In this document: in pieces, positions 49,529 to 59,600 of the stretch | Layout: every line of letters begins with the position of its first letter | Position numbering within the stretch: the stretch's first letter is position 1 | DNA from: Rhodopseudomonas sp. P2A-2r | GTDB taxonomy: Bacteria > Pseudomonadota > Alphaproteobacteria > Rhizobiales > Xanthobacteraceae | Assembly: GCF_026015985.1 (NCBI RefSeq) | Contig: NZ_CP110389.1 | Location: 1,458,001 to 1,522,000, forward strand | Length of the DNA stretch: 64,000 nt | Direction of reading: 5' to 3' | The notes under the pieces: model-generated | Told to the model about the DNA's origin: nothing | Databases searched by the model: none | The model's input: only the letters and a program-made list of their open reading frames with translations | Position numbers and translations under genes: made by a program

Positions 49529-51817
49529 ATGACCACCCTCGATCTCCACCATGATGCCGAACCCGCGGAGCCGGGCGTTACCGGCCTCCCGGATTTCGTC
49601 GAGCGCATTCTGCTGACCGTGCTGGCGACCGCGAGCGCCGTGCTGCTCGGCATCGGCCTGCTGCTGTTCGATCACGCACCGGCATGGTCGGCCGAGACGC
49701 CTGCCACGCCGATGGCGCAGTTCTGACGACGCCCGTTCCGGTTCGCTGCTGATCAAGACGGACGAAGGCACCGTCGAGGCGGCCCGGCTCGGTCTTGATG
49801 TCGACGTCACAGTTTCGGGTCCGACCATCCGGTCCCGCATCACCCAGACATTTCGCAATCCGACCAGGGATTGGGTGGAAGCGACCTATCTGTATCCGCT
49901 GCCGCAGGGCGGCGCCGTCGATACGCTCAAGATGGTGATCGGCGACCGCGTCATCATCGGCGACATCAAGGAACGCCAGCAGGCCCGCATCGTCTACGAA
50001 CAGGCCAAACAGGCCGGACGGAAAGCAGCGCTCACCGAGCAGCAACGCCCCAACATGTTCACCAATGCCGTCGCCAATATCGGCCCCGGTGAAACCGTGC
50101 TGGTGCAGATCGAATACCAGGAGCCGGTGCATCAGTCCGGTTCCGAATTCTCACTGCGCATCCCGCTGGTCGTCGGTCCGCGCTACAATCCTGCACCGAT
50201 CGTGCAAAGCATCGACCTGCGCGCCGACGGCGGCGGCTGGGGCAGCAGCAGCAGCGATCCGGTGCCCGATCGCAACAGCATCACGGCGCCGGTGCTGGAT
50301 CCCGCGCAAAATGCGCCGGTCAATCCGACCACCATCACCGTGCATCTGCAGGCCGGCTTTCCGCTCGGCGAGGTGAAGAGCCGGTATCATCGCGTCAATA
50401 TCGAAAGCCCTGACGGTGCCCCCGTCTGATCACGTTGGCCGATGGTCCGGTGCCCGCCGACCGCGATTTCGAACTGACGTGGACGCCCGCCGCCGGAAAG
50501 ATGCCATCGGTTGGATTGTTTCGCGAGCATGTCGCGGATGCCGACTATCTGCTGGCGTTCGTCACGCCGCCGGTCGAACAAGCCGAGCAGAAGCCGATGC
50601 CGCGCGAAGTGATCTTCGTGATCGACAATTCCGGATCGATGGGTGGCACCTCGATCACGCAGGCCAAGGCCAGCCTGATCTACGCGCTCGGCCGCCTGCA
50701 GCCGACCGACCGTTTCAACGTGATCCGCTTCGACCACACCATGGACGTGCTGTTTCCCGCCCCGGTCCCGGCCGACAGCGCGCATGTCGGCGACGCCACC
50801 GCCTTCGTCGGTCGCCTGCAGGCGGCCGGCGGCACTGAAATGGTTCCGGCGATGCGCGCCGCCCTGACCGATGAAGCCGGCGACGCGCCGAACATGCTGC
50901 GTCAGGTGGTGTTCCTGACCGATGGCGCGATTGGCAACGAACAGCAGCTATTTGACACGATCACCGCGATGCGCGGCCGCTCCCGGGTGTTCATGGTCGG
51001 CATCGGCTCGGCACCCAACACCTACCTGATGACGCGCGCCGCCGAGCTCGGCCGCGGCACCTTCACCCATATCGGGTCGGTGGCGGAGGTCGAGGAGCGG
51101 ATGCGCGATCTGTTCGGCAAGCTCGAAAATCCCGTTGTCACCGGGCTCAGCGCGACGTTTTCGGAAGCCACGGCCGACATCACGCCGGCCGTCATTCCGG
51201 ATCTCTATCGCGGCGAGCCGCTGGTTCTCGCCGCCAGGCTGAACAAGCTCGCCGGCTCGGTGCAGATCAAGGGCCGCGTCGGCGACCGTCCCTGGACCGT
51301 CACGTTGCCGCTGGCCGGGGCTGCCGAAGGCAACGGCCTGTCGAAGCTCTGGGCCCGCCGCATGATCGACGACGCCGAAGTCGCCCGCACGCTGCAGAAG
51401 ATCAAGCCCGCCGATGCCGACGCCGTCATCCTGAAGCTCGCACTGGAGCATCAACTGGTGACCCGGCTGACCAGTCTGATCGCCGTCGACCAGACGCCGA
51501 GCCGTCCCGACGGCGAGCCGCTGAAACTGGCGCAATTGCCGCTCAACCTGCCGGCGGGCTGGGAATACGCCAAACCTTTCGGTGAGAAACCGCAGCCGCT
51601 CCGGGCCCCAAGCGAACGCCGCGCCGAGAACGACGGCGGCAAGGCGCAGTTCGCGGAAGCCAAGCGTCTGCAGCCCGTAACGGTGTCATCGCCGAGCACC
51701 GTGACGCTGCCCAAGACCGCGACCGACGCCGAACTGAAAATGATCATCGGCGCGGCGTTAATCGCCTTCAGCCTGATGCTGCTGGCCCTGAACCGACGTC
51801 AGGTATCCCCCACCTGA
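49529..51817 (+). pseudogene. VIT/vWA sortase-target protein broken by two single-base shifts
   Basis: The full-length protein would be about 760 residues. N-terminus from ATG 49529 with a membrane anchor (ILLTVLATASAVLLGIGLLL), VIT domain (RNPTRDWVEATYLYPLPQGG), vWA domain with MIDAS FVIDNSGSMGG, then a C-terminal sorting signal with LPKTAT, membrane helix and RR. A stop at 49724 appears after one extra base (TTCTGAC); a second shift near 50427 (CCCGTCTGATC) restores the original frame. It matches the target protein always paired with class GN sortases in marine-type proteobacteria. The shifts may be assembly error. Confidence 0.75.
50435..51817 (+). CDS. vWA-domain portion of the sortase target (intact frame)
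   Basis: The longest uninterrupted part of the gene above, 460 residues. The von Willebrand A domain (EVIFVIDNSGSMGGTSITQA, then VFLTDGAIGNEQ) and the sorting signal are both in this piece. The start at 50435 has no good ribosome site, supporting the view that it is not an independent gene. Confidence 0.55.
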   Translation: MADGPVPADRDFELTWTPAAGKMPSVGLFREHVADADYLLAFVTPPVEQAEQKPMPREVIFVIDNSGSMGGTSITQAKASLIYALGRLQPTDRFNVIRFDHTMDVLFPAPVPADSAHVGDATAFVGRLQAAGGTEMVPAMRAALTDEAGDAPNMLRQVVFLTDGAIGNEQQLFDTITAMRGRSRVFMVGIGSAPNTYLMTRAAELGRGTFTHIGSVAEVEERMRDLFGKLENPVVTGLSATFSEATADITPAVIPDLYRGEPLVLAARLNKLAGSVQIKGRVGDRPWTVTLPLAGAAEGNGLSKLWARRMIDDAEVARTLQKIKPADADAVILKLALEHQLVTRLTSLIAVDQTPSRPDGEPLKLAQLPLNLPAGWEYAKPFGEKPQPLRAPSERRAENDGGKAQFAEAKRLQPVTVSSPSTVTLPKTATDAELKMIIGAALIAFSLMLLALNRRQVSPT

Positions 51818-51902
51818 TGTCGCGCGCTAGGCGGAGAATCCCCTCCTGCCTCCGCGGTGCGCGCGGTCTCCGGACCGCGCGCACCTTCTCAAGGATCACG
51901 CC

Positions 51903-52487
51903 ATGTCGCGCGTCATGATTGCCTTCGCGCTCGGGATCGTCGGACTCATCCTGTTTGGCCAAGGGGCTTACATCCATGCCAAGGCACTAGTCGCGCAGGC
52001 CCTGCTGGAGCGGGCGTTCACGGAAACGCTCGCGCGTGGCCAGGACGTCAAGCCGTGGTCCTGGGCGGACACTTGGCCAGTGGCGCGTATCGACGTGAAG
52101 CGGCTGCGCGCCAGCGCCATCGTGCTCGCTGGCAGCAGCGGACAGGCGCTCGCCTTCGGCCCCGGCCATGTCGAGAACACGCCCAACGCCGGCGAGTCCG
52201 GTGTCGCGGTGTATGCCGCGCATCGCGATACGCATTTTCGTTTTCTCGGTGACCTCATCGTCGGCGACGACATCGACGTCACCCGCCGCGACGGCCGCAC
52301 GTTTCGCTATCGCGTCACCGGAACGTCGGTGGTGCCGTTCGACGGCTCCGGCATCGATGCTCAAGCCGATGGATATCACCTGGCGCTGTCAACCTGCTGG
52401 CCTCTCGATGCGATCACACCGGGTCCGCTGCGCTATGTGGTCCACGCTGTGCTGCAAGTAACGCAACAGAGTGCCGTCCGTCCCTGA
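51903..52487 (+). CDS. class GN sortase
   Basis: 194 residues. An N-terminal membrane anchor (IAFALGIVGLILFGQGAYIH) precedes the sortase barrel. The catalytic His (107) lies in AAHRDTHFRFLG, Cys (165) in LALSTCWPLDAI and Arg (177) in GPLRYVVHAV. Sortases cleave a C-terminal sorting signal and join the protein to an amine acceptor. Its likely substrate is the VIT/vWA protein just upstream. What serves as acceptor in Gram-negatives is not established, and nothing here shows it. Confidence 0.92.
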   Translation: MSRVMIAFALGIVGLILFGQGAYIHAKALVAQALLERAFTETLARGQDVKPWSWADTWPVARIDVKRLRASAIVLAGSSGQALAFGPGHVENTPNAGESGVAVYAAHRDTHFRFLGDLIVGDDIDVTRRDGRTFRYRVTGTSVVPFDGSGIDAQADGYHLALSTCWPLDAITPGPLRYVVHAVLQVTQQSAVRP

Positions 52488-53168
52488 GCAAGGTTGTCAC
52501 GGAGAAAATGCGCGCCTACCCACGAATCATGCTTTTGCTGATTTGCTAATGCTTTAAATGGCGACAGGCCCTAGATCTCGGCGCTCGTTGGTCTTTTTCA
52601 GTGTTGTTATGCTCATAGAGGATCTGAGCAGCCGAAAATGACAGAGCGGAATCGTCGCGGCAACCACAGGTTAAGCTAGAGCATAGCGGTGCCCGACACG
52701 CCTGCCAGCCTGAAAGGTATTTTGGCAAATTATTGAATATGCTGAGATATTTGGTAGCGAGAGAGGGACTCGATACCAAAAGCCAAATTAATTCAATAAA
52801 AACAAAGTCCTGCTGCCGCGGTCGACTGCATGTGTCATGACTCTGTGATACAGGTTCGAACGTTTTTTGACAACCTTCGCGAAAGTTGGAATTTACTAAT
52901 TGTCCGTCGTCGCGCCCCGAACAGACCGTCTGGCCCACGGGTAGGAGTTCGAATCTCTTCGGGCGCGCCATTTTGGCTACCACTCACAACCAAACTGCGA
53001 ACCATTGCCGTCGCCCCGCGTGTTTCAGGGCCAGAGCTGCACCTGTTTAAACTGCAAAAATTACCGGTCTCGATGCTAGTTCCACGCTTCAAAGAGAGGC
53101 TAACGAAAACTGGGGACGGGCGTCACAATTTGGATCGCCAAGCTTTGGGTGAGAGGCGATTGTGCCAA
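52488..53168. other. AT-rich gap without protein genes
   Basis: About 680 bp distinctly richer in A and T than the genes on both sides; for example the 60 bp from 52781 read GAGGGACTC...AATTAATTCAATAAAA in parts. No frame shows the local codon pattern. It contains one tRNA remnant (52912-52970). It separates the sortase locus from the giant leftward gene and may be a scar of insertion. Confidence 0.5.
52912..52970 (+). pseudogene. tRNA remnant lacking its D arm
   Basis: GCGCCCC pairs with CGGGCGC (one mismatch) as acceptor stem and is followed by G-CCA. The T arm AGGAG-TTCGAAT-CTCTT is complete. A 4-bp anticodon-like arm CCGT-CTGGCCC-ACGG, with T33 and GGC, is visible. About 17 nt, corresponding to the D arm, are missing, so it is probably not a functional tRNA. 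tRNA 3' fragments often mark ends of integrated elements. Confidence 0.5.
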
Positions 53169-53623
53169 TTAGATCCTTCCGGCCTCCGCCCCCTGCCCCA
53201 GTTCCTTGCGCTCCTGGTCGGTCAACATGCGCGACTCCTGCGCCGACATCGGACCATTTCCGAGAATTCTCACTGGATTTGCGGGATCGTAATTTTGCGT
53301 ATCTTCCCGCTTGCGACTGGGTCGCACGTTAGGCGTCTGTTGCTCCCCATCACCGCCGCCATAGCCTAGCACTTCGACGATGATCACCGAGGGCTGGGTG
53401 TTGCCGCTCCCCTGGGTCGGTGTCGCCGTCTGTTGGGTCGCTGCCGTCGCATTCGACGTCGACAGGGCGGCGCTGATGCTTGGCGCCTGCACCGTTGGGA
53501 TGCCCGACGACGATCCCTGCACCTGGATATTCGCAGCATTGACGATCTGCAGCGCCGCCAGGTTGATATTGCCGGAGACGCGGATGCCGGCTTCGCCGGC
53601 GTCGATGATGCCGAACGGCGCGA

Positions 53624-56600
53624 TCAGGTCGATGTTGCCGGGGGCTTTTCCGGGATCGGCCTGAGCGTCGCGATGCCGGCGCCGGAGGACGGTACCTGTG
53701 GCGATAGGTCGACATGACCGTAATTATCGTATTTTCGCTTGGGCGGCGTGTAGATCACCGTGGTCTTGGAGCCACGGCCGGCATTGATGTCGCCGGTCGC
53801 CGACCAGGCGACGATATTGCCGCCAAAGGTCGTCATGATGCGCGACAGGCCAAGCAGCACGCTGCCTTGCGAATAGATCTGGATGTTGCCGCCGCCCTGC
53901 GTCACCAGGCCCGACGAGGCCGGCGGCACCTGGCCATCGACGCCGATTACCGTGCGGCCGCCCGGCGTGAAGGTCTGGATGTCGCCGCCCGACACCGTCC
54001 GCACGCCGGAGCCGCCGAACATCGTGATGTCGCCAACATAGTCCGATGCATTCGGGAACAGTGCTGCGATGGCGTTGCGGCCGCGCAGATAGCTGCCGTA
54101 ACGCGAACTGGTCGCGTCGTTATATTCGCGGCCGCCGGCCGTGAGTTCGGGGAAATAAACTTCCTTGCGCAGAAAAATGTGTTGCTGCTCCGGCGCCAGA
54201 CGATCAAAGGCGGCACGCGCGTCGTCGTCGGAGCCGGCGAAACCGTAGCGGTCTTTCAGCCAGGCCACGAGCTCCTTCTCATAGGTCTTGGCGACCTTGC
54301 CCGGCTGTTCAGCGAGCGGCACGCCCGAAGTCGCCAGCCGCGCCGGATCGAGATAGAGCGACGCGAGCTTGCCATAGTCCGGGCCTGCCTCGCCGACGCC
54401 GGCCTGCATCAGGATGCTGGCGCCGGGACGCGTGTCGCCGATCGCGATCGGGCCGATGCTGGTGATCGAGCCCTTGTCCGCCTGATACAGATTGCGTGCA
54501 GCCGAGACTTCGAGCGTGCCGGGGCCGGCGATATCGAAGTTAGCGAAGATGATGTCACGCCCGGCCGAGACGATCGACACGTCGTTCGGGTTGCTATGCA
54601 CGATCAGATTGCCGCGCGACGGCACCCCCAGCACGCTATTCGCCGTTGTTACGCCCGGTGCAAGGCCGGCACCGACGATATCGCGGCCAGCGCGCACCAT
54701 CACGGGCGCCGCCGCGTTGTACCATGTGGATACGCCGATGCCGAATGTCAGCGTCTCGCCCGTGCGCAGACCAACCACATCGCCTTCGCGCGCATAGAAG
54801 CGGATCGGATCCGCATCCGGGGCTCGCCCGATGTCGAGCGCGGCGGTGTTTGGACCGAAGGCAAACAGTGCCAAGGGTGCCGTACGGGGCAATGTGTTGG
54901 TGACCCTGAGGGGCGGCACGTTGATGCCTCCCACGGTGTCCGGTTCTCTTCCGATGAAAGCGGGATTGAACGGCGTCGGCAAGGCCGCGCCCGATCCGGA
55001 CATGCTGAACGAATATTGTCCGCCATAGATTGAGTCCCGGGCCAGCATCTCCAGCGAACCATGGGTGGACGGCGCAAGCGTGACGAAGGTGGGCGCATCG
55101 GAGAGACCTATCATATAGGACAAGGCGTTGGCCCCGTAATACATGCTGCCGCCCAGCGCCGCCGCACGCAGGATCGATGGATAAAGGAACGATCCATCCG
55201 ACGCGTTAGGGTCGCTGCTCCCATAGGAATTTTCCGACGACGAGGTCGTGGGCGTGAGATTGCCGCCGGCTGAGAGCAGGTTGATCGCGGTGTGGTCGGT
55301 CCAGAGGCTGAACCAGCTCTGTCCGCCACCGGCATAATTTGTTCCGTCCTTGGCGAAGGCAGATCGGTTTGGCGAGAACGAGCGGCCCGGATCGCCGGCG
55401 CCCGCCAGCACGAGATCGCCTGAGGTTTCGAGATAGACCGCCGAATCGCCCGGCACCAGCGCGATGCCGGATCGCGCGTCCGAACGCGTCGCTGTGAACG
55501 GATCGACGCCGCGCGGATCGAAAGCGTCATTCAAGCCGCCCCCGGATCTATAGATGAGCTTGATCCCGCCGATCGACTCCGCCGCCACATGCAAGGCGCC
55601 GCGGAGATTCACCAAGGCCCCGGGAAGCGCTTGTTGTTCAGTTCTGTTGGCGAGCGCCAGGTTCGGATTGAGCGCACCGGCAATCCGCATGTCGATGTCG
55701 CCGCCGCCGGTGAGCGTCATCGATCCATCGGCGCCGACACGGCCGGTGCTGCCGACCGCAACGACCAGTCCCTGGCTTCGAAACGGCCCATAAACCTGCG
55801 ATCCACGAAGCGCGATCGTTCCGGCCTCGCCGCCGACGCGGATCGCAACATTGCCTCCACCCAGCGCACCTATGCCGGTGAAGCCGAGCAGATCGGGAGC
55901 ACGCAGTTGATCGCGCGATGTGTTGGCCGCATAGGTACCGAAATTGATCCACCATGCGGTCGGAATTGCCGCATCGACAGCAGCTGTGCCGGTGCCCTGG
56001 CGCCACAGCCAGTTGCCGGTGATGAAACTCGACGGCGTCTGCCGCGAGGACCCGCCCGCGATATCGCCGACGAGATCGCCGCCAGCGGCAATCAGGACAT
56101 TGCCGCCATGGTCGGGATACCACGCGTCATAAGTCGCCAGGCTACTGCCATAATCGATGTCATAACCGGGCGTCGGCGGCAGCGCGCCGATCAACGTGCC
56201 GTCGGCCAGTTGGCCGCGCGCGCGGTCATAGGCCGGATCGACCGACGTCGCCGTGCCCGCGGTGTAGACGCCATAGAGCGAATTCATCCGGATATCGCCG
56301 GCGGCGAGCATCTCCAGATCGCCTGTGCCGGTTCGCAACACGCTGAAAGCCGGCGAAACAAACTTGCTGTCGGTGATGATGGGTGCGCCCGGCGTAAGGA
56401 TGCACTGGCCGGGTTCAGCGTCGCAGAGCCACAGGTCCGAGGGGGATACGGGTGTACCCGGCTCGGCACCCAACCAGTTGTCCGGCAGCCAAACCGCGGT
56501 GCTGCCGCTCCCGATCGTGAACCCTTTGAGAGCGTGCGTGTCCGCCAGCCTGATGGCACCTGTGGAAGCAGGGTTCAGCGCGCGCCGGTCTCCCGAGCCG

Positions 56601-59600
56601 AGGTCGGCGCCTGCAACAAGACCTATCGACCATGACGTTGCGCCAGCACCCAGCATCGGCGCGACCGCCCAGTTCCGTCCTTGCCTGCCGCCCGTCGAAC
56701 TGCGCAGATCGATTGGCTGGCCGCCAGCGAGCTTGACATTTGTCATCGACGGAATCAGCGACCCGGCCGCAAGCACCAGCGCACCGGTCGACGTCATATT
56801 TACCGGCAGCGGAACGCCCTTCGGCCAGACCAATGCCGCAAGATTGGCGTCACTGCGCAGCACCGTGCCCGCACCGAGTTGCATGCCCGCGGTAAGCGTC
56901 ACTGCGTTCGGCAGGATGGTCCCGGCAGCATAGGCCACGCTGCCATCGGCGTTGTAGATGCTCGCACCGACAACTGTACCCGCTGACAGATTGAGCGAAC
57001 CTGCCAATATTGCTCGCACTGGCAGAACCGTGCCGGTAGGTACGGTGTAGTTGAACGCGGCTTGCAGATCGTAATTCAGCGTCGCGCCTGCTACGAACAC
57101 CGTACCTGCTTCGAGCGTGACGGCGATCGGAACCACGAGGTCGCCGCCGAATGGCACCAAGCCATCGCTGAGCACCCAGCCGTTATCATCTGGCGTAGCC
57201 GCCGGCGGCGCGAAGCCGTCGTTGATCGAACCGCGGATATTGAGATCGCCGGCTGCACGGATCGTCAGCACGCCGGGTTCGCCGAAGCCGCGCAGCGCGG
57301 GGTCGAGCCGGTTCGACTGCGGCCCATAACGATAGCCGGACAGGTCGAGGTCGCCCGCCACCGTGATATCGCCATTCGGATTGTCGGCGCTGATCTTGCT
57401 AACCACCTCGACGCCGGGACGCAGGCGATAGTTGCCGAGGCCGGCAAGCCGGTTGCTCAAGGACGTATTGCCAAGCGCCGCATTGATAAAGGCGCTGCTG
57501 TCGCCATCGAGATCGTCGAGATAGGCTTTCGTAATCTCCTGCGGTTTGTGCCCCGTCACATCCGGTGCGCCGGCCAAGGGCGCGTCGTCATAAATGCGGA
57601 ACGCATTGACCGCGATGGTCTTCGCGCCATGGATTGCGGGCGTGCCCAGCACATTGACAGCGACATCGTTGGCGCCATCCACGCCTCTTGTGCCGGCAGG
57701 AACGCCGGTGCCGCCAAGGCGCGGCGCGTTGAGATTGAGCGTACCGCGCGCTACGCCGTCGTTCTGGCCACGTCCGCCGCCAAGCGCGACGGCAGTGCCA
57801 GCGCGCAGGTCAATCGCCGCAGTGCCCGCCAGCGTCAACGTTCCCGCCCGCGTCGTCAAGTCGACGACGGCGCGGTTCGGTGCGTCGATAATCTTGCCAT
57901 AGCTGTCAAAGCGCATGCCCGTGCCATGCGCATCGAGCATGCCGTTGATGGTGAGGTCGCCTATCGCCGCCAGCCGGATCGCGCCGACCTGATAACCGCT
58001 GGCATCGATGGTGCCGTTGACGGTCAGATCGCCGCCATCCAGCGTGATCTCGACATTGCGCGCCTTGACCTCGTCGCCGATAGCGAGGCTGCCCTGCTTG
58101 ATCTGGAACTTGCGCGCGCCGAACACTGCGCCAGTGTTGAGGCGCTGGTTCAATCCGGCGAAGTCGGCAAGCGTTTGCGCCCGCACGGTGAGTTCGGCTG
58201 CATCATAGGGCACAATGGTGCCACCCGCGTCGTACCACCCGGTTGCGCCGCCCTGAATCGTGCCGGCGAGATTGACATGACCGGCACCGGCGCCAAGCGC
58301 CGTTATCGCGGCTGTGCCGCCGCGATTGTACTGCGCGCTGAGGTCGATCACCGATCCCGCCGCCTGGCTGATGCTGCCCGCCTCGCTGGTCAGCACCAGA
58401 TCGCCGCCCCAGCTATATTTGGTGACGTCGAACACCTGCACCGCGCGCCCCGACAGATCGATGCGTGAGCCACTACCAAGCGCGATATCGCCCGTCGCCG
58501 CAAGAAACAGCTTGCCCGAAGGCAGCACGACATTGGTATCGACCGTGATATTGGCCCCCGCCAGCTTGAGCTGCGCGCCGAGCGCATCGACCTTGGGCGC
58601 ATCCGCACCGCCCGCACCGGCCACGAGGATATTGCCCCCTGCCGTGATCGTGTTGACCGAACCCGACTCGCCGGTGAACAACGGCGTCGTGACCGTTAGA
58701 TTGCCGCCGGTGTACCGATAGCCGGTCGCGGGGGTGTACGCGCCCTGCTGAAGATAGACGCCGAGCGTGCTCTTGCCGTTTGAGGTGATCCGCTCGCTGG
58801 CGGAGACGCTGACATCGGCAAAGCCAAGCGCGAGACGGTTATCGACGATGGTGCTGCTTGGCCGGGAGTTCGGAGCAGAGCCGAACACGACGCGGTTTGC
58901 CGCAATGTCGAGTTTGCCATCGCCGAGCATGCCGGCCATCGCCGCGCCCGGCGCTGCCGCCGAACCGGTCCAGATGAACTCATTGGCGCGGATCGTCGCA
59001 ATGTCGCCCGCCGCGCCATAGCCGTAGATCGCAGGCGTCCCAAGCACGAGCCGCTCCACCTTCGACGCATCGAGATCGACGCTGCCGAAAATGTTCACCG
59101 CATCGCGCGCCTTGAGCACCAGCGTTTCGAGCGCCGGCGCGCCAGTTGCGGTATTGCCTGCGAGAAGTCGGGCCAGCAGGCCCTGATTGAGCGCCAGACC
59201 TGGGGGCAGATGGCCGGAGGCCGCCGCTGCTGCCAGACTTGCCTCCTCGCCCAGATTGATCGCCGACAGGCCCAGCGACAGATTGCGCGTGCCATAGGAC
59301 ACGTTGTCGGCGATGGTGAGCGCGCCGGACGTCGAAACCGCGATCGTTCCTTCGGAAACCAGCGTCGTGGTGCGATTGCAGTCCACGGTGACGCAGCCGC
59401 CGACCGTGATGTTTGCTGGGCCGACCGCCGATGATTGCAGCATGTCGATCCAGCCGTTGGACAGCGCCAGAACGCCAGATTCGGCCACGAAGACAAATCC
59501 ATCGCTTGAATCGTAGCTGGCGCGGCCACGGCCGACCGTGCTGATCGATGCGCCTTCCTCTATCGTGATCCCGGCGCCGGCCAGGATCACTTCCGCTGCC

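Noticed and set aside
49875..50429. VIT-domain piece as a separate gene
   Set aside because: The piece lacks a ribosome site and joins the frames on both sides through single-base shifts, so it is part of one gene.
53714..55033. 439-codon plus-strand frame opposite the haemagglutinin gene
   Set aside because: Shadow of the repeat-rich gene on the other strand; no domain recognised. The same applies to 57062-58468 and 60396-61529.
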